Positions 7,353 to 15,026 of a stretch of DNA of 33,819 nt are shown here, piece by piece. The notes below the pieces were generated by a model, which had not been told where the DNA came from, did no database searches, and saw only the letters and a program-made list of their open reading frames with translations. Made by a program: the position numbers and the translations under genes. The number at the start of each line of letters is the position of its first letter. Within the stretch, counting starts at the first letter, position 1. Source of the stretch: an uncultured Collinsella sp. (GTDB taxonomy: Bacteria; Actinomycetota; Coriobacteriia; Coriobacteriales; Coriobacteriaceae); the NCBI GenBank assembly GCA_902494815.1, contig CABUVB010000005.1, forward strand, positions 1-33,819. Direction: 5' to 3'.

Positions 7353-8423
7353 ATGTCTTTGAAGGTTGGAATCGTCGGCGCGGCTGGATATGCCGGAGCC
7401 GAGCTCATTCGCCTCGTGCTCGGCCATCCCGAGTTTGAACTTGTTGCCATTACGTCCAACGCCGATGCCGGCCAGCCGCTGTCCGCGGTGTATCCGAGCT
7501 TTGCTGGCGTGAGCGATCTGGTTTTCACCACGCATGACGCCCCCGAGCTTAAGAGCTGCGATGCGGTTTTTCTTGCCGTGCCGCACACGGCTGCCATGGC
7601 ACAGGTGCCTGCGCTCCTTGCCGCGGGCGTTTCCTGCTTTGATCTTTCGGCCGATTATCGTCTGAGCGACGCGTCCGTCTTTGAGGCATGGTATGCCGCC
7701 GAGCACACGAGCCCCGAGCTGCTCAAGACCCGCGCTTTCGGCCTGCCCGAGCTGTTCTGCCAGGACTTGGAGACCGCTGCATCCGACTTTGCTGACGGCA
7801 AGTCCGTGCTGGTCGCCTGCGCCGGTTGCTATCCCACCGCAACGAGCCTTGCTGCCGCTCCCGCCGTGCGCGCCGGCTGGGTTGCCGAGAACGGCCCCGT
7901 AATCGTCGATGCCATTAGCGGCGTGACGGGTGCCGGCAAGTCCTGCAACGCTCGTACGCATTTTTGCAGCGCTGACGAGAACTTGGAGGCCTACGGCGTG
8001 TGCAAGCATCGCCACACGCCCGAGATTGAGCAAATCCTTGGCCTGACCGATCGCGTCGTCTTCACCCCGCATCTGGCACCGCTCAAGCGCGGCCTGCTCT
8101 CCACGGTGACGCTGCCGCTCACGCCGCAGGCCATCGACTCCCTGGCTCTTGAGGACGTTGTCGACTATTACAAGCAGTTCTACGCTGGTCGCACCTTCGT
8201 GCGCGTACTCGATGCCGGCCAGCAGCCCAAGACGGCTTCGGTCGTCGGCACCAACGCCGCCCAGATTGGCCTCGCGCTCAACAAGCGCGCGGGCGTGCTG
8301 GTGACGACGGGCGCCATCGACAATCTGTGCAAGGGCGCTGCGGGCCAAGCAGTCCAGTGCGCCAATATCGTCTTTGGCTTTGACGAGCGACGAGGCTTGC
8401 CCACAGTGGCGTGCCCGGTGTAG
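7353..8423 (+). CDS. argC: N-acetyl-gamma-glutamyl-phosphate reductase
   Basis: Third step of arginine synthesis: NADPH-dependent reduction of N-acetylglutamyl phosphate to the semialdehyde. The 356 residues fit the family. The N-terminal Rossmann motif is VGIVGAAGYAGAEL, and the catalytic cysteine is Cys159 in ACAGCYPTA. The histidine region HRHTPEIEQ and the PHLAPLKRG stretch are typical. AAGGAG about 10 bases upstream supports the ATG. It is the first gene of argCJBD. A short AGTGG/CCACT hairpin with TTTT (8461-8477) lies before argJ and could reduce read-through. Confidence 0.97.
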   Translation: MSLKVGIVGAAGYAGAELIRLVLGHPEFELVAITSNADAGQPLSAVYPSFAGVSDLVFTTHDAPELKSCDAVFLAVPHTAAMAQVPALLAAGVSCFDLSADYRLSDASVFEAWYAAEHTSPELLKTRAFGLPELFCQDLETAASDFADGKSVLVACAGCYPTATSLAAAPAVRAGWVAENGPVIVDAISGVTGAGKSCNARTHFCSADENLEAYGVCKHRHTPEIEQILGLTDRVVFTPHLAPLKRGLLSTVTLPLTPQAIDSLALEDVVDYYKQFYAGRTFVRVLDAGQQPKTASVVGTNAAQIGLALNKRAGVLVTTGAIDNLCKGAAGQAVQCANIVFGFDERRGLPTVACPV

Positions 8424-8557
8424 CACATTCGATTGTTAACGATTTGGCAGTCGGGCATCGAGTGGGGCGCCACTTTTAAGCTGGTCTCATGATTACGACT
8501 GGCATGGCGCACCAACCGATGTCCGTTTTTTGTTTAACATAAGGAGTCATAAAGACG

Positions 8558-9826
8558 ATGAATACCGACCTGATTGATATCAAGATTCGCGCCGTCGAGG
8601 GTGGCGTTACGGCAGCGGCCGGCTTTAAGGCCGCAGGCATCCATGCGGGATTCCGGAAGAATCCCGAGCGCTTGGACTATGCGCTCGTCGTGCCCGATAA
8701 ACCCTGTCCCGGTGCCGGCGTGTTTACCACCAATCGCTTTTGCGCGGCGCCCGTGCAGGTGAGCCGTGCCAATCTGGGCGGTGCCGACAAGGGCTACGGT
8801 ATCATTGCCGGCGTTTCGGTCAACTCCGGCAACGCGAACGCCGCCACGGGCGAGACCGGCCTTGCCTGCGCGCGCGAGACCTGCAACATCGCATCGCAGG
8901 TTATCGGCTGCGAACCCCAGCAGATCCTGGTTGCCTCCACGGGTGTGATCGGGCAGATTCTGCCGATCGACACGTTTGAGACAGCCGTTCCGTCCGCATA
9001 CGAGGCACTTTCTGCCCATGGCGGTGCCGATGCAGCCCGTGCCATTATGACGACCGATACACACTCCAAGGAGTATGCCGTTCGCTATCGCAGTGAGGCC
9101 GCGGGCCATGCGGGCAACGCTTATACGGTGGGCGGCATGTGCAAGGGCTCGGGCATGATCATGCCCAACATGGCAACCATGATCGCAGTTATCACTACCG
9201 ATGCCCCCGTCGAGCCGGCGGCGCTCCACGCCCTGTTGCTCTCCACCGTCAAGCAGACCTTCAACAAGGTAACGGTCGATTCCGACACCTCGACCAACGA
9301 CACCTGCATCATGCTTGCCTCCGGCGCCGCTGCCGCAGATGCCGAGCCTGTCGTCGAGGGTTCCGATGCCTTTGACGAGTTGGCATTTGCCGTGCACGAG
9401 GTGTGCGAGAGCCTGGCGCGCAACATCGCCGCCGACGGCGAGGGCGCATCCAAGCTTGTTACGGTCAACGTTACCGGCGCCGTGAACGACGAGGAGGCCG
9501 ATATCGCCGCCCGCGCCGTTGCCAACTCGCCGCTCGTTAAGACCTGCATCGCCGGCCACGACTGCAACTGGGGCCGCGTTGCTATGGCGCTTGGTAAGTG
9601 CGGCGTGAAGTTTAATCAGGAAGATGTTTCCATCGACATGATGGGCATGCCTGTCTGTCGCGACGGTCTGACTGTTCCCTTTGACGAGGACGAGGCTCTA
9701 CGGCGTTTCGAGGCGCCCGAGATCGTGATCTCGGCCGACCTGGGCGCAGGCGACGCGGCAACGACCGTGTGGACCTGCGACCTCACGCATGAGTACATCT
9801 CCATCAACGGCGACTACCGTTCCTAG
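8558..9826 (+). CDS. argJ: Bifunctional glutamate N-acetyltransferase / amino-acid acetyltransferase
   Basis: ArgJ transfers acetyl from N-acetylornithine to glutamate, recycling the acetyl group; bifunctional forms also use acetyl-CoA. The 422-residue precursor contains the self-cleavage motif KGSGMIMPNMATM. Cleavage is expected before Thr207, which becomes the catalytic nucleophile of the beta chain. Other family marks are the GVFTTNRFCAAPV stretch near the N-terminus, SGNANAATG and the closing EYISINGDYRS. AAGGAG lies 12 bases before the ATG. Whether it is mono- or bifunctional cannot be told from the sequence; no argA-like gene is nearby. Confidence 0.97.
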   Translation: MNTDLIDIKIRAVEGGVTAAAGFKAAGIHAGFRKNPERLDYALVVPDKPCPGAGVFTTNRFCAAPVQVSRANLGGADKGYGIIAGVSVNSGNANAATGETGLACARETCNIASQVIGCEPQQILVASTGVIGQILPIDTFETAVPSAYEALSAHGGADAARAIMTTDTHSKEYAVRYRSEAAGHAGNAYTVGGMCKGSGMIMPNMATMIAVITTDAPVEPAALHALLLSTVKQTFNKVTVDSDTSTNDTCIMLASGAAAADAEPVVEGSDAFDELAFAVHEVCESLARNIAADGEGASKLVTVNVTGAVNDEEADIAARAVANSPLVKTCIAGHDCNWGRVAMALGKCGVKFNQEDVSIDMMGMPVCRDGLTVPFDEDEALRRFEAPEIVISADLGAGDAATTVWTCDLTHEYISINGDYRS

Positions 9827-9907
9827 ATTCCGGGCACGCTGCGCATCTTGCCGCGATTGCGGACAGCGGAGCACGGCGCGATAACGATACGAAAGACGAG
9901 GCAGATT

Positions 9908-10888
9908 ATGAAATTCGCACGCGATTGTCGTTCGAGCGAATCCAACGAAGCAACCGCGCAGCTGCTGTTCGAAGCGCTGCCGTGGATTAAGAACCTGACC
10001 GGCAAGACGGTTGTTATCAAATATGGCGGAGCCGCCATGGTTGATGAGCAGCTGCGCCGCGACGTGATGAGCGACATCGTTTTGCTCAAGATCATCGGTA
10101 TGCGCCCCGTCATCGTGCACGGCGGCGGCAAGGCCATCAACGAGGCGCTCAGCCACTATGACATCCCCGTCGAGTTTAAGAACGGCCAGCGTGTGACCAC
10201 GCCTGCCACCATGGATATCGTGCGCGAGGTGCTGGGCGGTAAGGTCAACCAGGAGCTGGTCGCAGCGCTCAACCACCATGGCAACCTGGCCGTGGGCGTG
10301 TCGGGCAGCGATGCCGGCACGCTCATCGCCGAGCCGCTCGACCCCGAGCTCGGTCGCGTGGGCAAAGTGACGCACGTCAACACCGACTATATCGAGCGCT
10401 TACTCGATAGCGAGTACATCCCCGTCATCGCTACCGTCGCGGCGGGGGAGGACGGCGGTTTCTTCAACATCAACGCCGACACCGCCGCCGGTGCCGTTGC
10501 CGCGGCGCTCCATGCGCATAAGGCGATCTTTTTGACCGATGTCGATGGCCTGTACAAGGACTTTAGCGACAAGGACTCGCTTATCTCCAACCTAACGCTC
10601 GACGAGGTTAACGAAATGCTCTACGGCGGCGAGGTCGATAAGGGCATGATTCCCAAGCTGCGTGCGGCCGTCGATGCGCTTACCGGCGGCGTATTTCGTG
10701 CCCACATCATTAACGGTACTACGCCGCATTCGCTGCTCCTGGAGCTGCTGACCGATGCCGGCGTCGGCACCGTGATCCATTCCACCGAGACGGCTTACGA
10801 GTTCGATACGCATCCGCATCCGCTTTCGACGTTTGCTGCGCGTCTGACCGAAAACCTTGACGAGGTCGAGAAGCTTCAGACGGTTTAG
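9908..10888 (+). CDS. argB: Acetylglutamate kinase
   Basis: Phosphorylates N-acetylglutamate with ATP, the step usually inhibited by arginine. The glycine-rich nucleotide loop KYGGAAM and the HGGGKAIN substrate loop are present, as is FLTDVDGLY. I start at the ATG at 9908, which has GAGG seven bases upstream; a longer reading from 9848 adds 20 unrelated residues. The resulting 326 residues are slightly longer than the usual ~300. The N-terminal helix before the first strand is consistent with the arginine-sensitive hexameric type, but that is inference. Confidence 0.95.
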   Translation: MKFARDCRSSESNEATAQLLFEALPWIKNLTGKTVVIKYGGAAMVDEQLRRDVMSDIVLLKIIGMRPVIVHGGGKAINEALSHYDIPVEFKNGQRVTTPATMDIVREVLGGKVNQELVAALNHHGNLAVGVSGSDAGTLIAEPLDPELGRVGKVTHVNTDYIERLLDSEYIPVIATVAAGEDGGFFNINADTAAGAVAAALHAHKAIFLTDVDGLYKDFSDKDSLISNLTLDEVNEMLYGGEVDKGMIPKLRAAVDALTGGVFRAHIINGTTPHSLLLELLTDAGVGTVIHSTETAYEFDTHPHPLSTFAARLTENLDEVEKLQTV

Positions 10889-10957
10889 CTGACCCGCAGC
10901 CGCCCCATTCCTGCACCCATAGCCCCGCGCCGTCTGGCGCCCAACGAAAGGCATCTC

Positions 10958-12241
10958 ATGTCACTTGCAGCACAACAATCGCTTGAATCCCACTACGTCA
11001 TGCACACCTTTGGTCGCTCGCCGGTCGAGTTTGTCGAAGGCCACGGCATGAAGCTCATCGGTGACGATGGTCGTGAGTATCTCGACTTTCTCGCTGGTAT
11101 CGGTGTGTGCAGCCTTGGCCACGGCAACCCTGCAGTGCTCTCGGCGCTCGAGGCTCAGACCAAAAAGCTTCTGCATGTGTCTAACTACTTCTACATCGAG
11201 CAGCGTGGACAGGTCGCGGCGCTGCTGTCCAAGCTTGCCAACGACGACGTAGATGGTGCGTGCGTGCTGGCCGATGCCATTGCCGCCGGCGATGAGACCA
11301 CGGCCGCTGCGCTCGATGCCCCGGCTGCGGACGAGCAGGTGTGGGAGACGTTCTTTGCCAATTCTGGTGCCGAAGCCAACGAGGGCTCGATGAAGCTTGC
11401 GCGTCTGTACGCCAAGCGTGCTGGCAACGGTGGCAACACCATCGTGTGCATGCGCGGCGGCTTTCACGGTCGTACGCTCGAGACTATTGCGGCCACCATG
11501 CAGGATTGGCTACAGGACAGCTTCCGCCCGCTGCCGGGTGGCTTTGTGGCCTGCACGCCCAACGATGTAGATGAACTGCGCGCAATCTTTAAGCAGTTGG
11601 GCAGTGAAATCTGTGCCGTGATGCTCGAGCCGATCCAAGGCGAGAGCGGTGTGCATCCCATGACCGAGGAGTTTATGGCTACGGCGCGCGACTTGGCACA
11701 TGAGGTGGATGCCGTGCTTATCGCCGACGAGGTCCAGTGCGGAATCTTTCGCACGGGCAAGCCGTTTGCGTTCCAGACCTATGGCGTGGAGCCCGACATT
11801 ATGAGCCTTGCCAAGGGCATCGCCGACGGCGTGCCCATGGGGGCCGTGGTGGCGAAGAAAGAGATCGCCGACGTGTTTAAGCCCGGCGATCACGGTTCGA
11901 CCTTCGGTGGTAGCTGCTTGGCCATCGCGGCGTGTGCCGCGACGCTCTCCGTGCTTGTGCGCGGCGATTATGCCGAGCATGCTGCCAAGGTTGGCGCCTA
12001 TATGGAGCAGGCGCTGGCTAAGCTTCCGCATGTGGTAGAGGTGCGTGGTCGCGGCCTGATGCTCGGCTGCGATCTTGACGATGCCGCGGGTGATGCACAC
12101 GACGTTGTAGCCCGTGCATTGGGGGCTGGTGCAGTGATCAACGCTACAGGCGCACATACGCTGCGCTTCCTTCCGCCGCTCGTGTGCGAAGAGGCCGACG
12201 TGGACAGCCTAATCGAGATCCTGTCGGACGTTTTGGCCTAG
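10958..12241 (+). CDS. argD: Acetylornithine aminotransferase
   Basis: A PLP enzyme of class III that converts N-acetylglutamate semialdehyde to N-acetylornithine with glutamate as amino donor; it may also act on succinyl-diaminopimelate. The motifs NSGAEANE and RGGFHGRT, the PLP aspartate in IADEVQCGIFRTG, and Lys286 in SLAKGIADG are all intact. At 427 residues it is about 30 longer than usual because of an extra Ala/Asp-rich stretch at residues 96-127, just before the strand leading to NSGAEANE. AAAGG precedes the ATG. It is the last gene of the arg cluster; argF and argGH are not in the window. Confidence 0.96.
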   Translation: MSLAAQQSLESHYVMHTFGRSPVEFVEGHGMKLIGDDGREYLDFLAGIGVCSLGHGNPAVLSALEAQTKKLLHVSNYFYIEQRGQVAALLSKLANDDVDGACVLADAIAAGDETTAAALDAPAADEQVWETFFANSGAEANEGSMKLARLYAKRAGNGGNTIVCMRGGFHGRTLETIAATMQDWLQDSFRPLPGGFVACTPNDVDELRAIFKQLGSEICAVMLEPIQGESGVHPMTEEFMATARDLAHEVDAVLIADEVQCGIFRTGKPFAFQTYGVEPDIMSLAKGIADGVPMGAVVAKKEIADVFKPGDHGSTFGGSCLAIAACAATLSVLVRGDYAEHAAKVGAYMEQALAKLPHVVEVRGRGLMLGCDLDDAAGDAHDVVARALGAGAVINATGAHTLRFLPPLVCEEADVDSLIEILSDVLA

Positions 12242-12268
12242 CGAGAGTAAAACATAGCCAGTTTGAAC

Positions 12269-12328
12269 GGGTTCCAGATTGTCGGTGCGTCATTTGATGC
12301 ATCTTTGGACGGTCTGGAACCCTTTTTG
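12269..12328 (+). terminator. Intrinsic terminator after argD
   Basis: GGGTTCCAGA (12269-12278) pairs perfectly with TCTGGAACCC (12313-12322), followed by TTTTTG. The 34-base loop can form a small hairpin of its own. Confidence 0.85.
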
Positions 12329-12338
12329 TCATCAATCT

Positions 12339-12402
12339 GCAAAGGCCACGGCCTTTGCGACAGACGTGCTGTCGGGTTCGAATCCCTCTGCGATGGGCCC
12401 AA
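12339..12402 (+). other. Hairpins plus a tRNA T-arm-like fragment (A)
   Basis: A perfect GCAAAGGCC/GGCCTTTGC hairpin is followed by GACAG/CTGTC and then by GGGTTCGAATCCC (12374-12386), which reads like the T-arm of a tRNA with a long variable arm just before it. The next bases (TGCGATGGGCCCA) do not complete a normal acceptor stem, and no matching 5' half exists. I read it as a degraded or chimeric tRNA fragment, not a functional gene. Confidence 0.4.
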
Positions 12403-12432
12403 ACAAAAACGGTCCCCTTTCGAGGACCGTTT
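12401..12432 (-). terminator. Hairpin terminator following the duplicated tRNA-Val end
   Basis: AAACGGTCC (12407-12415) pairs with GGACCGTTT (12424-12432). Read on the - strand it ends in GTTTTTGTTT. It sits right behind the truncated tRNA-Val 3' copy, as the real tRNA-Val has its own terminator. Confidence 0.6.
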
Positions 12433-12434
12433 CC

Positions 12435-12460
12435 AATTCAATGGTGGGCGATGAGGGATG
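12435..12460. repeat. 26-bp direct repeat copy 1 (tRNA-Val 3' end without the gene)
   Basis: The 26 bases are identical to 12618-12643. In the second copy they cover the last 18 bases of tRNA-Val(UAC) including CCA, plus the flank beyond its 3' end. Here the sequence departs from the tRNA exactly in the T-arm. This resembles an attachment-site duplication or a partial tRNA duplication. Confidence 0.7.
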
Positions 12461-12584
12461 TCCGCGTGCGGCTTCGCCGCCCGCCCTCGCTTCGGGCCTG
12501 CGGCCCTCGCGTGCTGCGCTGGAAAACGCTTCGCGTTTCCTCAGCTCCGCACCCTTGCGGGTTCGAATCCCATGCGCTGGGCAC
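12461..12584 (+). other. GC-rich hairpin patch ending in a T-arm-like fragment (B)
   Basis: Between the direct repeats lie successive hairpins (GCGGC-TTC-GCCGC, AACGC-TTC-GCGTT) and then GGGTTCGAATCCC (12559-12571) followed by ATGCGCTGGGCAC, which is similar to fragment A. There is no complete cloverleaf. Translations across this patch are artefacts. Confidence 0.4.
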
Positions 12585-12615
12585 AAAAAAGAAAGGCCTC
12601 CATCACTGGAGGCCT
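12585..12615 (-). terminator. Terminator of tRNA-Val
   Basis: AGGCCTCCA (12594-12602) and TGGAGGCCT (12607-12615) form a perfect 9-bp stem with a 4-base loop. On the - strand it is followed by TTTCTTTTTT. It lies 10 bases beyond the tRNA 3' end. Confidence 0.8.
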
Positions 12616-12617
12616 AA

Positions 12618-12643
12618 CAATTCAATGGTGGGCGATGAGGGAT
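12618..12643. repeat. 26-bp direct repeat copy 2 (3' end of intact tRNA-Val)
   Basis: Identical to 12435-12460; here it is continuous with the complete tRNA gene. Confidence 0.7.
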
Positions 12644-12701
12644 TCGAACCCCCAGCCTTGTGCGTGTAAAGCACCTGCGCTAACCGTTGCGCCAATCGCC
12701 C
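12626..12701 (-). tRNA. tRNA-Val (anticodon UAC)
   Basis: Read on the - strand, the acceptor arms GGGCGAT and ATCGCCC pair fully. The D-arm is GCGC/GCGC, the anticodon loop TTTACAC gives UAC, and the T-arm is GGGGG-TTCGAAT-CCCTC. CCA is encoded. The first anticodon-stem pair (G27-A43) is mismatched. A promoter lies just upstream and a terminator just downstream. Confidence 0.92.
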
Positions 12702-12711
12702 GCAGGGATTG

Positions 12712-12739
12712 AGTATAGCGGAAACCCTGCGCTGTTCAC
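12712..12739 (-). promoter_or_regulatory. Candidate tRNA-Val promoter
   Basis: On the - strand, GTGAAC (12739-12734), a 16-base spacer and TATACT (12717-12712) place the start a few bases before the mature tRNA. The -10 is strong and the -35 moderate. Confidence 0.5.
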
Positions 12740-12758
12740 CGCTAATTCATAACGAAAT

Positions 12759-14627
12759 CTAAGCGGCGACTTCGGCGCCCTTGCCCTCGTCGATAAAGAA
12801 GCGTTTGTACCAGATGAGGAAGGTCAGCGTGGTATAGATCTTGCGCTGGTTGAGCGCACGGCCCTCAAAGTGATCGTCGAGCAGTTTCATGAGCGCATCG
12901 GTGTCAAAGAAATCAGCAGCCCACGGCGCGGTGAAGTATTCCTTTACGTAGTCGTAGTACTTTTGCTGGCGCAGCCAGAACTTGACCGGTACGGGGAAGC
13001 CCACCTTCTTGCGCGTTGCCCACTCGTCGGGCAGCGTGCGGTTGGCGGCGTGACGCAGGACGAGCTTGCAGCCTTCTTCGTTAACACGGTAGTTGGCGGG
13101 AATGTGCTCGGCAAACTCCATGACCTTCTTGTCCAGGAACGGGACGCGAAGCTCAAGAGAATGCGCCATGCACATCTTGTCGGCCTTGAGCAGAATGTCG
13201 CCCGGTAGCCACATGTTCATATCCAGATACTGTTTCTTGGAAAGCTCGCAGCAGTTGGGAACCTGCTTGTAGTACTCGGCGCACATCTCGGCGGCGTTCT
13301 TGCCGGTGTCATAAGCGGGCTTGAGCACCTCGTCGACCTCGGAGGGATCGAACACCTTTGCCTGACCCACATACCAGCGCTCGGGAACCTCGGCGCATTT
13401 CGTCAGGAAGTTGTGGCCCTTAAAGTAGGGGAGATGCTGAACGAGTGAGCCCAGGGCGCGACGTACGCCGAGCGGCACGCGCTTCTTAAAGGTGCGCATC
13501 TCGGGGGTGTCCTCGTACCACTCATAGCCGGCAAACAGTTCGTCGGCACCCTCGCCCGAAAGGACGACGGTGACCTCCTTGGAAGCCATCTGCGCCAGAT
13601 AGTACAGCGGCACGCTGGACAGGTTCGATTGCGGCTCGTCCATGTGGTACTGGATATCGGGCAGTGCATCAAAGAACTCGTCGGCGGTAATCATCTTGCG
13701 CACGTTCTTGATGCCCAGCTTGTCGGAAAGCTCGGCGGCGTAGTTGGTCTCGTTGAAGTTCTTGTAATCGAAGCCGACAGAATACGTGGTGTCGGGCATG
13801 AGACAGGCAGCGATGTAGCTGGAATCGACACCGCCGGAGAGGAACGAACCAACCTTAACATCGGCGATTCGGTGCGCAGCGACGCTTTCGTGCACGACCT
13901 TGTCGCACTCGTCCACGTACTCCTCGAAGGTCTTGGAGTTATCGTCGGTGAAGTCACAGCTCCAGTAACGCTTGATGTCCATGGTGTTGGTCGTCAGGTC
14001 ATACGTAAAGCAATGCGCTGGGGCAAGCTTGAACACGCCCTTAAAGAAGGTCTCCTCCGTGGCGGGGAATTGCAGCGTCAGGTAGGGGCGCAGCGCGTCG
14101 TGGTTGACAGCCTTCTCAAACTTGGGATGGTCCAGGAAGCTCTTGATCTCGGAGCCAAACAGCAGCGAGCCATCGGATGCCTGGTAGTAATAGAACGGCT
14201 TGATACCAAAGATGTCACGAGCACCAAAGAGTTTGTTCTTGTTCTGGTCGTGAATCACGAACGCGTACATGCCGCGCAGACGGTTGACCAGGTCCTCGCC
14301 CCACTCCTCGTAACCGTGTACCAGGACTTCGGTATCAGCGTTGCAGTGGAAGGCGTAGCCGGCCGCCTCCAGCTCGGCACGAAGCTCCTGGAAGTTGTAG
14401 ATCTCTCCGTTGAAGACAATCGTGACCTTGCCGTCGTCGCTCGACATGGGCTGGGCTCCAGCTTCGGAAAGATCGAGAATCGAAAGACGACGAAAACCAA
14501 GGGCAACGTTGTCGACGATATGCTGGCCGCCCATATCGGGACCACGGTGGATGATGCGATTCATCATGGCCGTGAGAACCAGCTCACTCTGTTCATCTGT
14601 ACCGGTAAAACCGACAAAACCGCACAT
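12759..14627 (-). CDS. asnB: Asparagine synthase (glutamine-hydrolysing)
   Basis: Makes asparagine from aspartate, ATP and glutamine. The start must give MCGFVG, because Cys2 is the nucleophile of the N-terminal glutaminase domain; AAAGGAT precedes this ATG. An in-frame upstream extension of 45 codons is not coding. The glutaminase half holds RGPDMGGQ, RRLSILD and NGEIYNFQELR. The C-terminal synthetase half holds the pyrophosphate loop SFLSGGVDSSYIA and SGEGADELFAGYEWY. The 622 residues are somewhat longer than E. coli AsnB (554), as in Gram-positive AsnO-type enzymes. It is isolated on the - strand behind a long leader containing a terminator. Confidence 0.96.
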   Translation of the reverse strand: MCGFVGFTGTDEQSELVLTAMMNRIIHRGPDMGGQHIVDNVALGFRRLSILDLSEAGAQPMSSDDGKVTIVFNGEIYNFQELRAELEAAGYAFHCNADTEVLVHGYEEWGEDLVNRLRGMYAFVIHDQNKNKLFGARDIFGIKPFYYYQASDGSLLFGSEIKSFLDHPKFEKAVNHDALRPYLTLQFPATEETFFKGVFKLAPAHCFTYDLTTNTMDIKRYWSCDFTDDNSKTFEEYVDECDKVVHESVAAHRIADVKVGSFLSGGVDSSYIAACLMPDTTYSVGFDYKNFNETNYAAELSDKLGIKNVRKMITADEFFDALPDIQYHMDEPQSNLSSVPLYYLAQMASKEVTVVLSGEGADELFAGYEWYEDTPEMRTFKKRVPLGVRRALGSLVQHLPYFKGHNFLTKCAEVPERWYVGQAKVFDPSEVDEVLKPAYDTGKNAAEMCAEYYKQVPNCCELSKKQYLDMNMWLPGDILLKADKMCMAHSLELRVPFLDKKVMEFAEHIPANYRVNEEGCKLVLRHAANRTLPDEWATRKKVGFPVPVKFWLRQQKYYDYVKEYFTAPWAADFFDTDALMKLLDDHFEGRALNQRKIYTTLTFLIWYKRFFIDEGKGAEVAA

Positions 14628-14659
14628 GCAAGATCCTTTCTGCTGACGGCTCAGGTGTA

Positions 14660-14680
14660 CTGCCGCAAGGATTGCGGCAG
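14660..14680 (-). other. Perfect hairpin in the asnB leader
   Basis: CTGCCGCAA and TTGCGGCAG form a 9-bp stem around a 3-base loop, 32 bases before the asnB start. There is no T-tract. It may stabilise or structure the mRNA leader. Confidence 0.5.
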
Positions 14681-14752
14681 CTGATGTCAAATAATCTTTA
14701 CTATCATGCCAATCTTTTGTTTCGTGATAGGGCATAAGCGCCGAGCGAACCG

Positions 14753-14797
14753 AAAAAACCACGTCCCGATCTTCAGGCGAAGCGGCGGGACGTGGTT
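14753..14797 (-). terminator. Intrinsic terminator inside the asnB leader (putative attenuator)
   Basis: On the - strand, AACCACGTCCCG pairs perfectly with CGGGACGTGGTT, followed by a run of Ts (14758-14753). No complete gene lies upstream of it on that strand, only a short reading frame whose stop codon falls in the hairpin loop. It lies about 125 bases before asnB, so it probably controls entry into asnB. Confidence 0.75.
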
Positions 14798-14823
14798 GCG
14801 AACGCTATGTTAAAGAACAGCAC
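14773..14823 (-). CDS. Putative 16-residue leader peptide upstream of asnB
   Basis: The reading frame starts at GTG with AAGGA seven bases upstream and encodes MLFFNIAFATTSRRFA. The last codons form the 5' arm of the terminator at 14753-14797, and the TGA lies in its loop. The peptide has four Phe and one Asn. A ribosome that reaches the stop would cover the 5' arm and block the terminator, so translation of this peptide could gate asnB transcription. It is too short to judge by composition. The evidence is position, ribosome site and overlap with the hairpin. Confidence 0.5.
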   Translation of the reverse strand: MLFFNIAFATTSRRFA

Positions 14824-14865
14824 CCAGATTTCCTTGTTTTTACACGGGGTGAACACTGTTGCCAT

Positions 14866-14893
14866 TTATTAGACCACGGCACAGTCCATGCAA
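14866..14893 (-). promoter_or_regulatory. Candidate promoter of the asnB leader transcript
   Basis: On the - strand, TTGCAT (14893-14888), a 16-base spacer and TAATAA (14871-14866) would start transcription near 14858, about 35 bases before the leader peptide. Both boxes are weak matches. Confidence 0.35.
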
Positions 14894-15026
14894 TTTTTTA
14901 GAAGGCTGTGATGCGCGCAAGGTCAGGTGGCATATTAGGATGGTTGATAATACAGAATGTTTCATCGTTTCTGCCGCGGGACGTCTTCTGCCCTTTAAGG
15001 CTGAATTTAGCGAGAGAGGTCTTTGT

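Noticed and set aside
12374..12400. A functional + strand tRNA ending near 12400
   Set aside because: T-arm only; the acceptor strand and anticodon arm cannot be completed.
12332..12712. Short ORFs across the tRNA-like patch, on both strands
   Set aside because: They are translations of tRNA and hairpin sequence (WWAMRDSNPQP-type artefacts).
14628..14858. T-box riboswitch ahead of asnB
   Set aside because: No AGGGTGGNACCGCG-like sequence and no specifier stem; a leader peptide explains the terminator better.
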